Positions 1 to 11,600 of a stretch of 57,610 nucleotides of DNA are shown one piece after another. Position 1 is the first letter of the stretch; every line of letters begins with the position of its first letter. A program made the translations under genes and the position numbers. The DNA comes from Pinguiococcus pyrenoidosus (Eukaryota > Sar > Pinguiophyceae > Pinguiochrysidales > Pinguiochrysidaceae): assembly GCA_019677205.1 (NCBI GenBank), contig JAAMXY010004171.1:1-57610 (forward strand), written 5' to 3'. Below the pieces are notes generated by a model. The model saw only the letters and a list, made by a program, of their open reading frames with translations, was not told where the DNA came from and did no database searches.

Positions 1-899
1 CATCTTCCGCGGGAAGGGGTGGGACGTGGACCTCATCTCCATCAGCGGAGGGGAGATCCCCATCGACGGCGTCAGTCTGCAGGGGGACGCCGTGACGGAC
101 GATGTCAAGCGCTGGCTCAAGGACCCCACGGCAAAGGTTCTGTCGACGCATTCGATCGGGTTGGACGAAGTGGCGCCAACGCCCTCTGAGTTCGTTGAGA
201 GCTACGACGCGATCTACATGAGCGGCGGCCATGGCGCTTGCACCGACTACGTCACGAGCGGGGCTCTCAAGACATGCATTGAGGTAACAGTCTCTGAAGC
301 CTCCGAAACACGGGACAACAGGCGTCGGTGCTGACGGCCCAGCTTCCTAGGCCATGTACGCCGCGGGAAAGATCGTTGCCGCGGACTGCCATGGACCAAG
401 TAAGATATCCGGCGAGAAGGCGACGCCTCTTCGCACTAGTTCCCTCGCTTCAGGGCTCTGTCTAACCCGCAGCCCTCCGCATGCCAGTCTGTCTAGCGGT
501 GTGCAACAAGGCCGACGATACTCCGCTGGTTGCCGGTCACGAGGTACGGCTCGCATGTTCGCAGGTCCTGGCGGGGCTACGACTCACACCAATGCCAGGT
601 CACGGGCTTCACGGATTCGGAGGAGGCTGCTGTCGGCCTCACCGGCAAGGTCCCGTTCCTCATTGAAGCGAAGTTCAAGGAACAAGGCGCCAACTTCCAC
701 GGGGTGCGATCTTGATTGAGATGGACTGAACCAAGGTCCTGTTTGCTCTTCGCTCCCAAGCTGACTGTTGCTTTGCGCGCTTCAGGCCGCCGACTGGCAG
801 TCCAACGTCGTCGTGAGCGAAAATCTGATCACCGGTCAGAACCCAGGCTCGAGCACCGCGTGCGCCAATGCGGTCGTTGAGAAGCTGACGGCGGCCTAA
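1..899 (+). CDS. DJ-1/PfpI (Hsp31-like) family protein, 5' truncated by the window edge
   Basis: The reading frame is open from the window start, so the N-terminus lies outside. Predicted exons are 1-283, 351-399, 473-543, 599-703 and 786-899; all junctions are GT-AG and the phases agree. The first visible part carries the GGEIPIDGVSL-type segment, exon 1 has SGGHGA, and exon 2 carries ADCHGP, whose Cys (codon 387-389) is the nucleophile position of the family. Later exons give TPLVAGHE and VTGFTDSEE, then a C-terminal SENLITGQNPGSS. These are typical of type-1 glutamine-amidotransferase-like Hsp31 proteins (glyoxalase III, chaperone or deglycase activities reported in the family). Which activity applies here cannot be decided. 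It is convergent with the next gene, about 135 bp away. Confidence 0.88.
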
Positions 900-1034
900 G
901 GCTGCGAGCCGACGCGCTTCGGCACCAGTGTCTGGGTGTTGGCGCGTCGATGCTACACGGGGGAGGCGTTTTCATGCCTGAGATACTTGCGGCTGAACCA
1001 ATTGAATTCCACGAGCTTCGTGGGAAGGCTTTCG

Positions 1035-3280
1035 TTACGTTGGAGGGAGGAGCCTTGCAAAAGGACTTGCTTCTCCGACAATCTCAAGCAGGCTCTCCTG
1101 ATACAGCGATTTCGCAAGCTCGAGCTTGTCGTGGATGTCACCGGTGGGATGCGGAAGCTTCGCAATCTGCACTGCCTTGGGCCACGAAAACAGAAGCTTC
1201 TCGATGGCAGGCCCGTCGTCCATCTCAAACTCCAGCGACTGGAGCGGCGTTCCTCGGTACGTTCGGGCATTCTCCATGCAATGGTACAGCACAAGCTTCC
1301 CCTCCTCGACCGCGAGACGCGCGACCCCCGGCCGCACAATGCGCAAGAGTGTGAGCGGTGTGAGCGGCTCCTTCGGCGAGTCCGCAGCGCTTCGCAACGC
1401 GGCGCTCAAAGGTATCGCAGGCTGCAGGCGATCGCTGAGATACTTCAGCGAGAACTGATCTGCAGCGGGGTCGAGCATATCCAGCAGGCTCTTCGTCACG
1501 GCCTGCATGCAGGCCTGCAGCTTCATTTTGAAGGCCTTGCGGCGGTCCTCCCACTCGCCCGCCTCGCCTGTTGAAGGCCTATCGGAGTGTACAGCTCCAA
1601 AGTAGGCCAGCCAGTCGCGGGGCAGACCCTCCCGGAGGATCCGACCCGGAGCAGACGCAGCCGCAGCAGCAAGAGCCTCGGGGATGGCGAATTCGCAGAA
1701 GTCGACGAGGGCATTCTGCTGCCCCGCAGATACGGTCAAGTGGATGGACGGCTGCCCGCTCACCGTCTCCGCCTGGTGGATAAAGCCACGGGGAAAGTAC
1801 AATAGATCCCCTGGCCTCAGGACAGTCTCCAGCAGAGGCTCCCCGACTTGCGAGGCCATCGCGTCCTTCGAGAAATCGGAGGATGAGAGCCGTGGAAGGT
1901 CGTCCCCGTCGCTTGGGCTGTAGACGCGCCATCGCTTCTCTCCGGACAGCTGGAGGATGAAGGCCTCGATGTCGTCGTAGTGGGGTGCGAATCCCTGATG
2001 ACTTCCCGGCGTGACATACAGATTCGCGCCCACCATGCTCCCGAAGGCGTCCTCCAAGGCCGACAGGAAGCGCCAGCAGTCGTCGCTATGCTGCTGAGGG
2101 CACCGCAGGCGGACGCTACAACCCTCGCCGAAGTTGCGCCACACAAAGCTGGGGTCGACAGGGATGCCCGGAGAGTCGGCCTCGTCTGCTGCGGCATCCT
2201 TTGGTGGCTGCTTGCGGGGCTTGGGTGCAAGTGTCTTCCGAACACCGCTGCTCGAATCGAACAGCGTGACGTCCAGGTCTTTGCCATGGATCATGTAGTT
2301 TGTGTTGACCACTTCACGGACCTTCTCGACGGACGCCAGCTCTGGAAGGACCCGGGCAAAATACTCCGTGTCGCCCACCCGCTTGACGAGAAGCGGACGC
2401 CTCTCCCAGTACTCGTCGAAGAAGCTGTCGACGGCGACCGGCCCAAGCAGCCATTGCAAGATGGCTTCTGCCCTAGCTTTCGGGCAAAGCTCCCCGGGAT
2501 GCGAAGCGGCTGGAACCTCTGGCACTTTCAGGTCATGCAGGCTCCCCGTGTTGCCGCCACTGCCGTCGGTATCGTCAGAATCTGGGAAGAGACTCGGGCC
2601 GCTCTGGCCGTCGGTCGCTTGCTCACGTTCATCTCGCTCGGATCCGTTTCGTGCAAGATCATCATCTTCTGCATCGTCGTCATCCTCATCAAGCGCATCG
2701 TTTGGGTGGGCATCTCCGTTTGTGTTCGCGGGCGCATCCTGAAGAAGACAAGAGGTTGCTGTGTGATGCGACAGATGCTCATCGACTCCTGCCAGCACTC
2801 CTGCAGACATCTCCGGCACCTCTTCCTCTTCGTTGGAGGTCTCCAAGAATGGCCGCAGCAGCTCTACGATGGTGTCGGATCGCAGCGCCGCTTCTGTGTC
2901 CTTGACCTCGATTGGGGCGGCCATGCCCCTCGAAGGTTCTTCCCGTTGCAGTCGCGGCTTCTTGCTGCCCTCGCGAACCACCTTGGTGCAACAACGAGAC
3001 TTGTGTGACCGACGTAAATCCTCATTCCGGTCACCCGCAGCATCACAACAGTACCTCTCTTCCCTCTGGTGCAGCAGCCGCTTTTTCAGAAGTCCCCGAG
3101 TCCTGCAGGCGGGCATTCTAAGACCGAAAAAGTTGGAACGTTCTTGGAAGGCAGAAGCACCTCTTCCCGTGGACGCTTCAGCGGCGCTGCGCCTTGCTTC
3201 GCAGCTGCGTCTTTCTGCCTTTTCTTGAGCTTCTGCTTCTGCTTCCGCTTCGCAGCGCGGCTCTGGCCACTGGCCTGCAT
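1035..3280 (-). CDS. NO66/RIOX1-type JmjC ribosomal oxygenase
   Basis: Predicted exons (minus strand) are 3161-3280, 3055-3117 and 1035-2981, giving about 709 aa. The 43- and 73-nt introns are inferred from phase continuity, and they give an N-terminus rich in Lys/Arg that looks like a nucleolar signal (KRKQKQKLKKRQK). Residues about 70-230 are acidic and low in complexity. The catalytic JmjC domain contains APHYDDIEAFILQ, with H395 and D397, and FIHQA with H463: the HxD...H iron-binding triad of this family. Downstream lies the helical/winged-helix C-terminal part seen in NO66 and MINA53. Family members are 2-oxoglutarate Fe(II) dioxygenases that hydroxylate a histidine of a large-subunit ribosomal protein. 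The single long frame also reads through to 3380 without splicing, but that start is not an ATG and the reading loses the basic N-terminus. Confidence 0.88.
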
Positions 3281-3587
3281 GGTCTGCAGCCCTCCCAACC
3301 TTATCGCTAAACCAAGCGACCAAGGCCAGCAAGAAGCACCGCTCTTCCTTCCGAGGGCTCTCTCGCGCTCTGGCGCCCACAAGGCCGCAGGCTCGGCCCG
3401 CGATTAAGCCAATGGAGCCGTCGATGCTCTGTGCAACGACGCTCCAGGAAGTGTGGCGCGCCTGCCCTCCGAGCGTTTTCTCCGTCTGTCACAGCCGCCT
3501 TGCTCATGCTGATGCACAGCCAAGCTACGGCCGGCAAGTCGCCCGAAGGCCTTCGGCAGCGCCGCTCGGGCGCGTCAAGTCGGCAAG
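3281..3587. promoter_or_regulatory. Divergent intergenic region between the NO66-like gene and a small TM-protein gene
   Basis: About 300 bp separates two divergent start codons, so it should hold both promoters. I see no TATA box or other clear element; GC content is similar to the flanking genes. Confidence 0.35.
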
Positions 3588-4108
3588 ATGGCCGATGCAA
3601 TTGAGGTCGCCGAGCTCGAGGGAGGCCTCGTTGCCGCGGAGGTGCAGGCGGTGAGGAGGCGCCCCTGGCGGCCGCTTCTCCGGAAAAAAAATGTTCTGAC
3701 TTCGCCAGAGGCCCCCCTTAGGACGGCGAGAGCTTGCTGGCGGGGGAGGAGGAGGCCGCGTCGGCGGCCGCGGAGCTGGTGCAAGACGTGGGCGAGGCCT
3801 TGAAGGAGCAGCTGAGTCAGCCGGTGGAGGAGAGCCTTGAAGAAGCTTCGACGACGCTGCCCTGGACCCTGCTCGACGATTTTTCCGAGACGCTGGCCAG
3901 CAGGGACCTGCAGGTGTTGCTGGCGCTGGGCATCCTTGCTCTGCTGCTGCTCGTGGCGATTCTGATCGCGTGGCGGTGCCTCGGCGAGCAGATCGGGGAC
4001 CTGTACGCCAGCCAAAACAGCGGCAGAGCTGACGGGTCGACGAGCATGCGCAGGGCGAGGGCCGTCGCCATGCCTTCCCTGCACCTCGGCAGCAGCAAGC
4101 AAGACTGA
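3588..4108 (+). CDS. Small single-pass membrane protein, unrecognised
   Basis: Two exons, 3588-3650 and 3722-4108, join in phase 0 and give about 149 aa. The N-terminal 80 residues are acidic and helical (GEEEAASAAAELVQDV region). One strongly hydrophobic segment follows, roughly residues 84-104 (LLALGILALLLLVAILIAW), then a tail with Arg residues near its end (MRRARAV). The layout fits a tail-proximal membrane anchor with the acidic region on one face. No family is recognised. The intron starts GTGAGG and ends in a C-rich CCCCTTAG. The start at 3588 is the first ATG compatible with the spliced frame. Confidence 0.6.
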
Positions 4109-4742
4109 TTCAAGCTGCACAGTGATGCAGGAAGATGCAAAGAGGGGATATAAGAGTTCGAGCAGCGGAAGCAAAATACGCGCTGAAAGGAGCTGAAAGG
4201 AGCTGCTTGCCGTCCTCGAGAAGGCTGGCGTTTCAGAAGCATGCCAGGCCGCCACGTCGAAAAGGTTCAAAGCAGAAGCGGCCTCTACAATGCAAAAAAA
4301 GGGAAGAAGCGAGACAAGGGCAAGCGCTGAGGGAGGCTCACCAAGACGCCGTGGCTCCCTCCGTGCCCTGTCCGAGCTGAGAAGGGTGCAGCACGCTATG
4401 GCCGCCAAGGGCCAGGATTTTGGAACTCCTTGCGCTCGTATGAATGGATTCTTTTGGCGCCCAAGTTTCGTCTCATTTTGTTTCGTTTCGTTTCGTCTCG
4501 CTGCAGCTCAGCAAATGCATGCGAAGGTGATGGCCAAAAGGCAGAGCTGAGAAATGAACATTATCGCAGCAACGAAAAGGGTCCGTGTCTCATAAACTCC
4601 TCACGAAATCATCGTTCTTAACCTGATCGATTCGGAAACATACAGTACGTACTGTCTTCAGGCAGTAGACTCCGCTACTTCAAGCTAGTCATGCACTCCG
4701 GTACCACATGCAAGTAACAAAATGGCGTCCCATGAGACTGGC
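4109..4742. other. Intergenic region between convergent genes
   Basis: About 630 bp lies between the 3' ends of the small TM-protein gene and the kinase gene. It contains an imperfect TTTCG pentamer run near 4477-4501 and a 14-bp perfect palindrome at 4642-4655. Short open frames here show no family similarity and are not called. Confidence 0.5.
4642..4655. repeat. 14-bp perfect palindrome
   Basis: The bases ACAGTACGTACTGT read the same on both strands. It lies in the intergenic DNA between two convergent genes. A GTAC core also recurs in the AT-rich repeat at 38523-38578. It could be a protein-binding dyad, or chance. Confidence 0.5.
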
Positions 4743-6867
4743 TTATCCTGCGGCGCTTGCGTCCACCGAGCCTTGAATGGGTGGGAAGTACGGTGCGGGG
4801 CTCTGTCGCTGCACCGGTTCCAGTTTCCTGCGGCCTCTGTGGAATTTCGAGTGCACAGGGCCCTTGGAGATCGCCGGAGCTCGCCGCATCACTGGTTCCT
4901 TGCTTTCACCGCGCAGCGTTGGGAGGCTGCGCAGGCTCGTTTGCGTCCGGGCGCTCGCATCGTCATCAGAATCTTTCATCATCGCCCCGTTCCGCCGACT
5001 CATGTGCCCAATGCCAATCTTACTCGCGTTCACAGTAAATCCGCCATGTCCGTCATCGGACGATCGCTTCCTGCTTTCCTCAACACGGTGGTGCCTTCCA
5101 CGCCGGACGCTTCCAGAAGCGCGAGGCTTCTCGACACCAGCGTCTCCTCCGTGCACCGACGAAGATCCCTCCGTCGTGCGCCGCAATTTCTTGTGCTGCT
5201 TCTTAGCTACTCGCTCCTGCGAAAGGTGGACGAGGATAGCTCGGTGAGCCCCGGTCCGAGAGGGCGAGTTTTCGCGCAGACGCTGCTGCCTTACCGCAAC
5301 ACCCTGATTCCTGTCCCCCCTGAAGTATCCGCGCTGGTGGGACAGCTCCTCCCGATGGCCCAAGCTCAGTTGATCCTGCTTCTGCTCCGCCTCCCGTTGG
5401 TCGGAACGGAGCACGGGCGCGTGATGCCGATGCACCACCTCGCCTCTCGTGTCTCCGTGCATCATCCTCTGGTCAAAATTGGGCTCCAGCTGACGAGCGG
5501 CCACATTCGTGGGCGGCTCGGCAGCACTGGCACTGGCACTGGCATTGGCATTGGCAACAGCCGCCGCCGCGCCAAGAGAGGCAGAGGCTTGTTCTGCGCG
5601 ATGTGCATAGCGCATGACGGGGCATTGCCGAGCTGTCGAACACAAAGGACGGTTAGCACCATGCGAAGAGGCAACACCGACAGCATCGAAGGCAACGGCA
5701 ACGGCAACGGCAACGGCACCGGCACCGGCACCGGCACGCATAACCTGAAGGTCCTTACCGTTCAGGTCCTTTGTAGCGGCATAGCCGCCGCGCTGAGGCG
5801 GCGGTGTGCTTCGACCGTCGGCCTTGGGGTCGGATGGCACGGGCAGCTGCTCGAGGGGCTCTCCGTCCAGGAGGCGGCGATCCATGGCGGATAGCACCGA
5901 AAGGAACGGGTGGGCGAGCGCGTCCGTCGCAGAGATCCGCTCGGAGATGTCGTAGGTGACCATCTCCTCGATGAGCGCCTGGCACGTCCGGTCGGCGGTC
6001 GGGATGAAGCTGGCGATCCCGGCTCCCTCGGTGTGCTGAAGCTGCGCCCAGTCCACCCATCGATGGAAGAGGCTTTTCAGCCGCACGGGCGGCGAGCCGA
6101 GCACGTGGTGGATGCGGCTGATCATGTCCAGCTCCGTCTTCCCCGGGAAGAGCGGGAACAGCGCGACGGTCTCGAACATGACGCAGCCGGCCGCCCAGAT
6201 ATCCATCTCGGCGCCGTAGTGGCCGTCGGTGAGCAGCACTTCGGGACTGCGGTACCACCGCGTGCTGATGTACTCGGTGTACGGCGGCCGCGAGTAGATT
6301 CCCCGGCAGGAGCCGTAGTCGGCGACCTTCAGGAGATGCCCGCCGTTCTCCGTGCGGCTCAGCAGAATGTTCTCCGGTTTGATGTCTCGGTGGAAGATCG
6401 CCTTGTCGTGCATGTGCTCCAGGGCGCGCAGCAGCTGGTACATGTAAGCGGCCACATGCCTGTGACTCAGGGGCCTGCGATACCGCCGAGCCTCGATGAC
6501 CTCCAGGAGCGTCGCCTCCATCAGCTCGAACACTAGCGCCAGGCGGCCCGTCGGCTTGTCGTAGAGCACCTCCTCCAGGCTGATGATGTTGGGGTGGGGC
6601 GAGAGCCGCCGCAACGCCTGAATCTCCCGCAGCTTGTTGACCTGCGCGCGCATCGCCATCGCCTCGTTAGGACTCCCGAGGCGGACATGCATCCCAGGGC
6701 CGCGAGGCCGTGGTATCGAGCCGTCCGCGACGCACCTGCGACATGTCCGTGAACTGCCGCTTCATGCACTTGATCGCGAAGCAGCGGCCGGAGGACACAT
6801 TCTGGGCCTTGAACACCTCGCTGAAGGTGCCTTCGCCCTTCTTGGACATGAGGCGATACTTGCGCAT
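4743..6867 (-). CDS. MOK-like (RCK family) ciliary protein kinase
   Basis: Exons (minus strand) are 6736-6867, 5759-6641 and 4743-5632. The last intron (5633-5758, 126 nt) is stop-free and a multiple of three, so it is easily missed; it has GTAAGG, a CTAAC branch-like site and an AG acceptor. The product is about 634 aa. The Gly-rich loop GEGTFSEV, the Lys of AIKCMK, HRDIKPEN (about 128-135), DYG in place of DFG (152-154), an activation-loop TEY (166-168) and RWYRSPE mark an active kinase of the MAK/ICK/MOK group. EIQALRRLSPHPNI is especially MOK-like. Relatives regulate cilium length and intraflagellar transport. The C-terminal 330 residues are low in complexity and rich in basic and Ser residues. 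Confidence 0.9.
5525..5554. repeat. Hexamer microsatellite (CACTGG/CATTGG)x5
   Basis: Five head-to-tail hexamers lie in the last exon of the MOK-like gene. On the coding strand they give an Ala-Asn/Ala-Ser alternating stretch in the disordered tail. Confidence 0.75.
5691..5738. repeat. Hexamer microsatellite (GGCAAC)4(GGCACC)3
   Basis: Eight hexamers in two sub-arrays lie inside the predicted stop-free intron 5633-5758 of the MOK-like gene. If the intron is retained they would encode Val-Ala and Gly-Ala dipeptide runs. Confidence 0.8.
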
Positions 6868-8668
6868 GGTTGCGCTCTGGCGGAGCGGCAGAGACGATCG
6901 TGAGCGACGCGAACTTCGCTAGCCTCCGCAGCTCGTCCGTTGTAAAGGCCGAGCGCGCGCGGGCGCCGCTCCGCGCGCGCGCGCGATCTCGGCGGCCTTG
7001 TCCGACACCACGCGACGCGTGCCCACGTGGCGGCGCGGGGGACGGGAGGGTGCAACGTACCACTGCGGGTGGCCGAGCTGCCTCGGCGGAGGAAACTTCC
7101 CTTGGATGCCCGGAGTCTGCGCCCGCCTTCGCACGCGTGGAATCAGTCGTGGCGCATGCGCGCGCCGCACGAGCGGTGATCGGCCGGCGCCGTAAGGTCA
7201 ACGGAAGCGCGACGCACCCCTCAGGTCGGAACTCCCGCGCTCGCGCCAAGTGTAACGAAGCTTGGCGCCAAAGCTGGCGTAGTGGTGCGAAAAGGCGGAC
7301 TGGCCAACATCTGTTGAACTCCGTGTTAAAGCGTCCCACTCGAAGCATTTCCGCCCCGTTTCCGTTTCGGACCTTGCCGTAGTTGGCGTCAGCAACGCGG
7401 AACGTTAGAACGCGGCAGCCAATGACGGCCGGAGCCGGTCCTGCGCGGGTCGTCCCTGGGACCGAAATTTTCCTTTGACGGAAGAGCACAGATACAGCCA
7501 ATGGAACGCCAGCGCGGTTGCCGCGAGTCCCGCATCCGCCGAGCGGATTGGTCGACGAAGGTTGCATACATGATTTCCCAGAGCGCATAATCTCATGCAT
7601 CAGAATACCGCGTTACCGGGCAAGTGGACGAATGGGAAGGCCGACAACGAGTGAAGGCAAATCAGGGGCCGTGATTTCGAAATCATGTTTACGAGATCTT
7701 TCGAGAAGCCACCCTTTGGAGCAGCCGTTTCACGCCGCTGGCGAGCGCTGGATTTTCAAGATTGTCGGGTCACCGTTCACCAATGGCGAGGCGAGCCTCC
7801 TCGCGGCGAATCGCCGCTGCAAAAGGGTCGACCAATGGCGCGCCCGCTCGGCCCGAACTTTGGCCTTCGATGGACCCGAAGGGTGACACGCGCAGAGGTG
7901 ATTGGCATGTCAAAAACGCAACCTTGTGGTTGTAATCCATCGAGGGCTGGGCGTTTTCGAACCTGGTGACAGCTGGCCAATCCCCGCGCGTGGGGCAGCT
8001 GCTGGGTTGCAGAATGTGCGAGCCGTTGGTCGTGGCACTCTCCAACAGGAACGGAGCGCGCCTTTTCTGACCAATCAGCCGCCGATTCTCACATTTGGCG
8101 CCACGATTTGGCAGACGCGTCATATCGTTTCGCTGATTCGGAAGTCCGCAGCACGACTTTCGCGCCTTTACTCCGGACGCGGCGGGAAAAAAAAGGTCCG
8201 AGTCTCCCCAATCGCCATTGCTTCCTCACTTTTTCACTGACCGACTTCCTGAATTTCTCTCGATCTCGTGGCGTTGCCTTGGCGTTGGCTGTGACCAGAG
8301 TTTCGAGGGAGTCTATTGGTTTCGAATGCTTGGAAGCTCAAGTTGAATGCACAATATTTTCAGTATTTCATACCAGTTTAAACTCAAATATTTCACTCCA
8401 TACTCAATTCTAAGGCCATTCAAAGTAATCTGTATTCCGATGCCAATTTCAAAATGCTAAAGCCTACTAACGAATCCTCAACGAACTTGAAACTCTGAAC
8501 TCTGAACTGCAGCTCAGCTTCCTCCGTCCCTCGCCTCTGTCCCTCTTGCGGTTCACGGATTTCGAAAGGAGCACGACGGTTACATGTGCAGAACTGCGGC
8601 TCCTTCGGTCGGTGCGGCAGGAAACGGGAGCCGACGCCACATCAATGGCCTCGAAATAGCCACCAAGA
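6868..8668. promoter_or_regulatory. 1.8-kb intergenic region with a CCAAT-box cluster
   Basis: No gene can be supported in this interval between the divergent MOK-like and CC2D2A-like genes. Eight CCAAT motifs (either strand) occur at 7498, 7547, 7780, 7832, 7901, 7977, 8071 and 8208. Several are followed by GGCG. Further right, about 8330-8480 is AT-rich. Both flanking genes are ciliary, so this may be their shared control region; that is inference. Confidence 0.45.
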
Positions 8669-11600
8669 ATGGAGGGCAATGCGAGGGGCCGGTCACCCCA
8701 CCCCAAAGGGCCCAAGGGCGGCCGTTCCCGCAGTTCCCGCAGTTCCCGCAGTTCCCGCAGTTCCCGCAGTTCCCGCAGGGGCGGCAGCGCGGACTCGGAC
8801 TTTTGGTTGGACGAGAGGGCCGAACGGGATCAGCGCCTGCAGACCCTGCGCCAGCGGCGCCAGGCCTTGCAAAGACGTCGTCAAACGGTGCGACGCTGAT
8901 CTTCCTTCCCCCCTCCCCCGACGGCAAAGGAGAAAGATTGCCGGCATCGCTGCTATGGCGCTTCGCTGCTGATCGAAGAACATTCTACCTTGCCTTGCTC
9001 TGCAGGAGGGCGAGGGGATCGAGGCCAGGCTCCGCCGGCGGTCCAGGAGTCATGAAGCCTCCGAGACGGACGGCGAGTCGGCCAAGCGGGAGCCACCCAA
9101 GAGATCCGCCGCGGAGGGCAAAAGGCCGCTGCATGAGCTGTTCGAAGAGGACATTGAAGACTTCGTTCCGCTTCGCGTCTCCAAGGGACCTGTTCGAAGC
9201 TTCGTGCTGGGCGACGTCGGCTTCACTCAGCTTTGCGGGTCAAAGGTCCAAGACGAGGGAGACGCAGGTCACAAGGGCGCAAAGGTCCTCATGCAGCCGG
9301 ACATGCAGCTGCTGCCGGGAGTGAAAGAGCAGCCTGGCGTCCTCGCAGGCCTTGGCAAGGAGCTGCAAAGGCTCCTGCGCAGCGAAGGTGACGATGAGTC
9401 GGCTCCCTTGCTCTGGGAGCACGGAGCACACCTGGACAGCAGACCTCCTCTGTATGACCTGCTCCAGCAGTCGGGCCGTGTCTCGGGGCGGCTCGCCAGA
9501 GACGGAGCGACCGCAGTCGAACGCCAGAGAGAGCGGCTGGACTGGATGGACTTGGCGCCGCATCGGCCAGAAACGGAAGGTAAGGAAGTTTTGTCTCGGA
9601 ACATGCCGCCCGCTGTCGGTGCCGCCGGCTCGCGGGCAGCGAAGACTCGGCTCAATGCTCCGACCCGGACCCATTCAGATTCAGAAGGGGCGCGAGGCAG
9701 GACGAATGCCGGAGCGGGGCGCGGCCCGTGCGAGCCGTCGGCGTTCTTCGATCCGCATCTGGAACCCAGATCCGTCGCCGATCCAACGCTCCCCGTGCCC
9801 ATGCGACCGGCGCTGACCACGTCGGTGAGCAGCACCGGGAAAGTGGTCGAAACTCGACTGCAGGCCGAAGCCGTGCGACCCATCGTGGGCTGCTTCGGGA
9901 TCGGAACCACGACTGCCGCAAAGCGCACCACCCTCGAAGTGAGGATTGGGCGCCTGGCCCTGTACGACTACCCGAACTTCTGCCCCGAGGATCGGCTGTA
10001 CGCCAAGCTCCGGCATCTCTTTGGCGAGTATCGAATGAAGCTGCGGGGCGACACGAGGTCATACAACATCGCAAGGCTTCAGTCTCTCCTGGTAGAGGCC
10101 CGCGGCCTGTCGGGCACCATGGAAGCAGTGAGCAAAGACGTCGACAAGGCGCGGACGCCGGGGCCCAAGCTTGAGAGACTGCATCTCGCCCTGCGCGCCC
10201 ACAGCATCTTCGAGGACATTGCTTCGTCGTTGGCCGAGTATCTGGAAACCGAGAGCTCCATCCGCAGGCTGGGGAACGCCGTGTACACGACGTGGCTGGA
10301 ACTGCTCGAAAGCAGAAAGTCTGGCGCCGGAACCGGCATGGCGAAGAAGGCGGTCACGCCCGCGAAGCTCGTCGTGCGCCACGGCCGCCACCCGCAGCCC
10401 GGCAACTTCGAGGACATGGTCCAGGAGCTTGAGCAAAGGAGCCATATGCTCTTCCACTTTGTCGGGATGTTCCTCCGACCGCCGCCTGCTTCGGACGCCC
10501 CGGATGACGAGGCGGTTGAGCACCGAAAATGTACGCACGCGGCGCGGAGTCGGTATCGCCGTGTCAAGCACGTCCTCGACAACGCCAAGGCGCTCGCGAC
10601 CCAGCCTCTCCAGAACGAGCCGGTGTTTTGCGTGTCCCCAGAGGGCGACTTCGTGCAGGACGAAGACGTTAGCAACACGCACGAGCTGCAGCGCCGTCGC
10701 ACGCTGCGACAAGTGCAGATGTACGCGGCGCTGCACGCCAATGGATCCCTAGTGGGCTGGACGGACGTCCGAACGATCCAGTGGCCGGACATGACGGTGG
10801 ACCTCCGCACGCTCTTCTCGCTGCAGATTCTGTACCTCCCGTCCGACCTGATAGTGTACGTGTACGAACGCAGCAAGCTAGGAGATCGCCTGCTCGCCAA
10901 GGTGCCGCTGGAGGTCCCCGGCGCACAGCACAATGCCTCCGATCACCCTGGTCCCAGCGTCGGCGTCAGCGTGAATTGGTACCAGTTCGCGGGTGGCTAC
11001 ACCTTTGAAGAATCGAAGCGGTTTGCCGAGGTGGCGAGAAGGAATCGAAAGGCGCCGCAGTCCAGAAGCTCCCTCCGAAGATCACAGGGAGCCATCCAGG
11101 TCGCGGTGGAATGGGGAGAGAGTTCCAACGGCGCGGGGCAAGCCACGACCATCCCGCTTCCCCGGCCGGATCATCAAATGGAGGATCACAACTTGATCGG
11201 CACCGGCCGCGGGAACGGAGAGGACCGGGACGACGTGCCCCAGTTCGCCAAGGAGAGGGACTTCCACGACCTGCTCAAGTCGCCTTACCGGGACCTGGCC
11301 ATCAAGTACCTGTCCGAGATCGACCGCTTCGATCCGCAGAGCGCCAAGCTTTTGCAGATCCTGGACTACGGGCCCGTCATCTCCGGAGTGGACGTCTTCC
11401 GCGCCAGCGAGCCGAGCTTGTCGACGCTCTTTGGCGAGCCGATACGAGCCATGGGCACTAGCCATGAGGCCGTTCATCCGTACACGGACAGCGACGTCTT
11501 TCGAGAGCCGGCGAGAAACACCCTGATCCGGCTGCGGTCGCGAAACCCCGACGCCTTCAGTAGTCCTCTTCCGCTGACATCCGCGGAAGCGCTTCGGAGC

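Noticed and set aside
3281-3380. Upstream extension of the NO66-like frame
   Set aside because: It starts at a non-ATG codon, and spliced exons give a more plausible basic N-terminus starting at 3280.
8725-8778. CRISPR-like repeat array
   Set aside because: The units are 9 bp with no spacers; this is a coding minisatellite.
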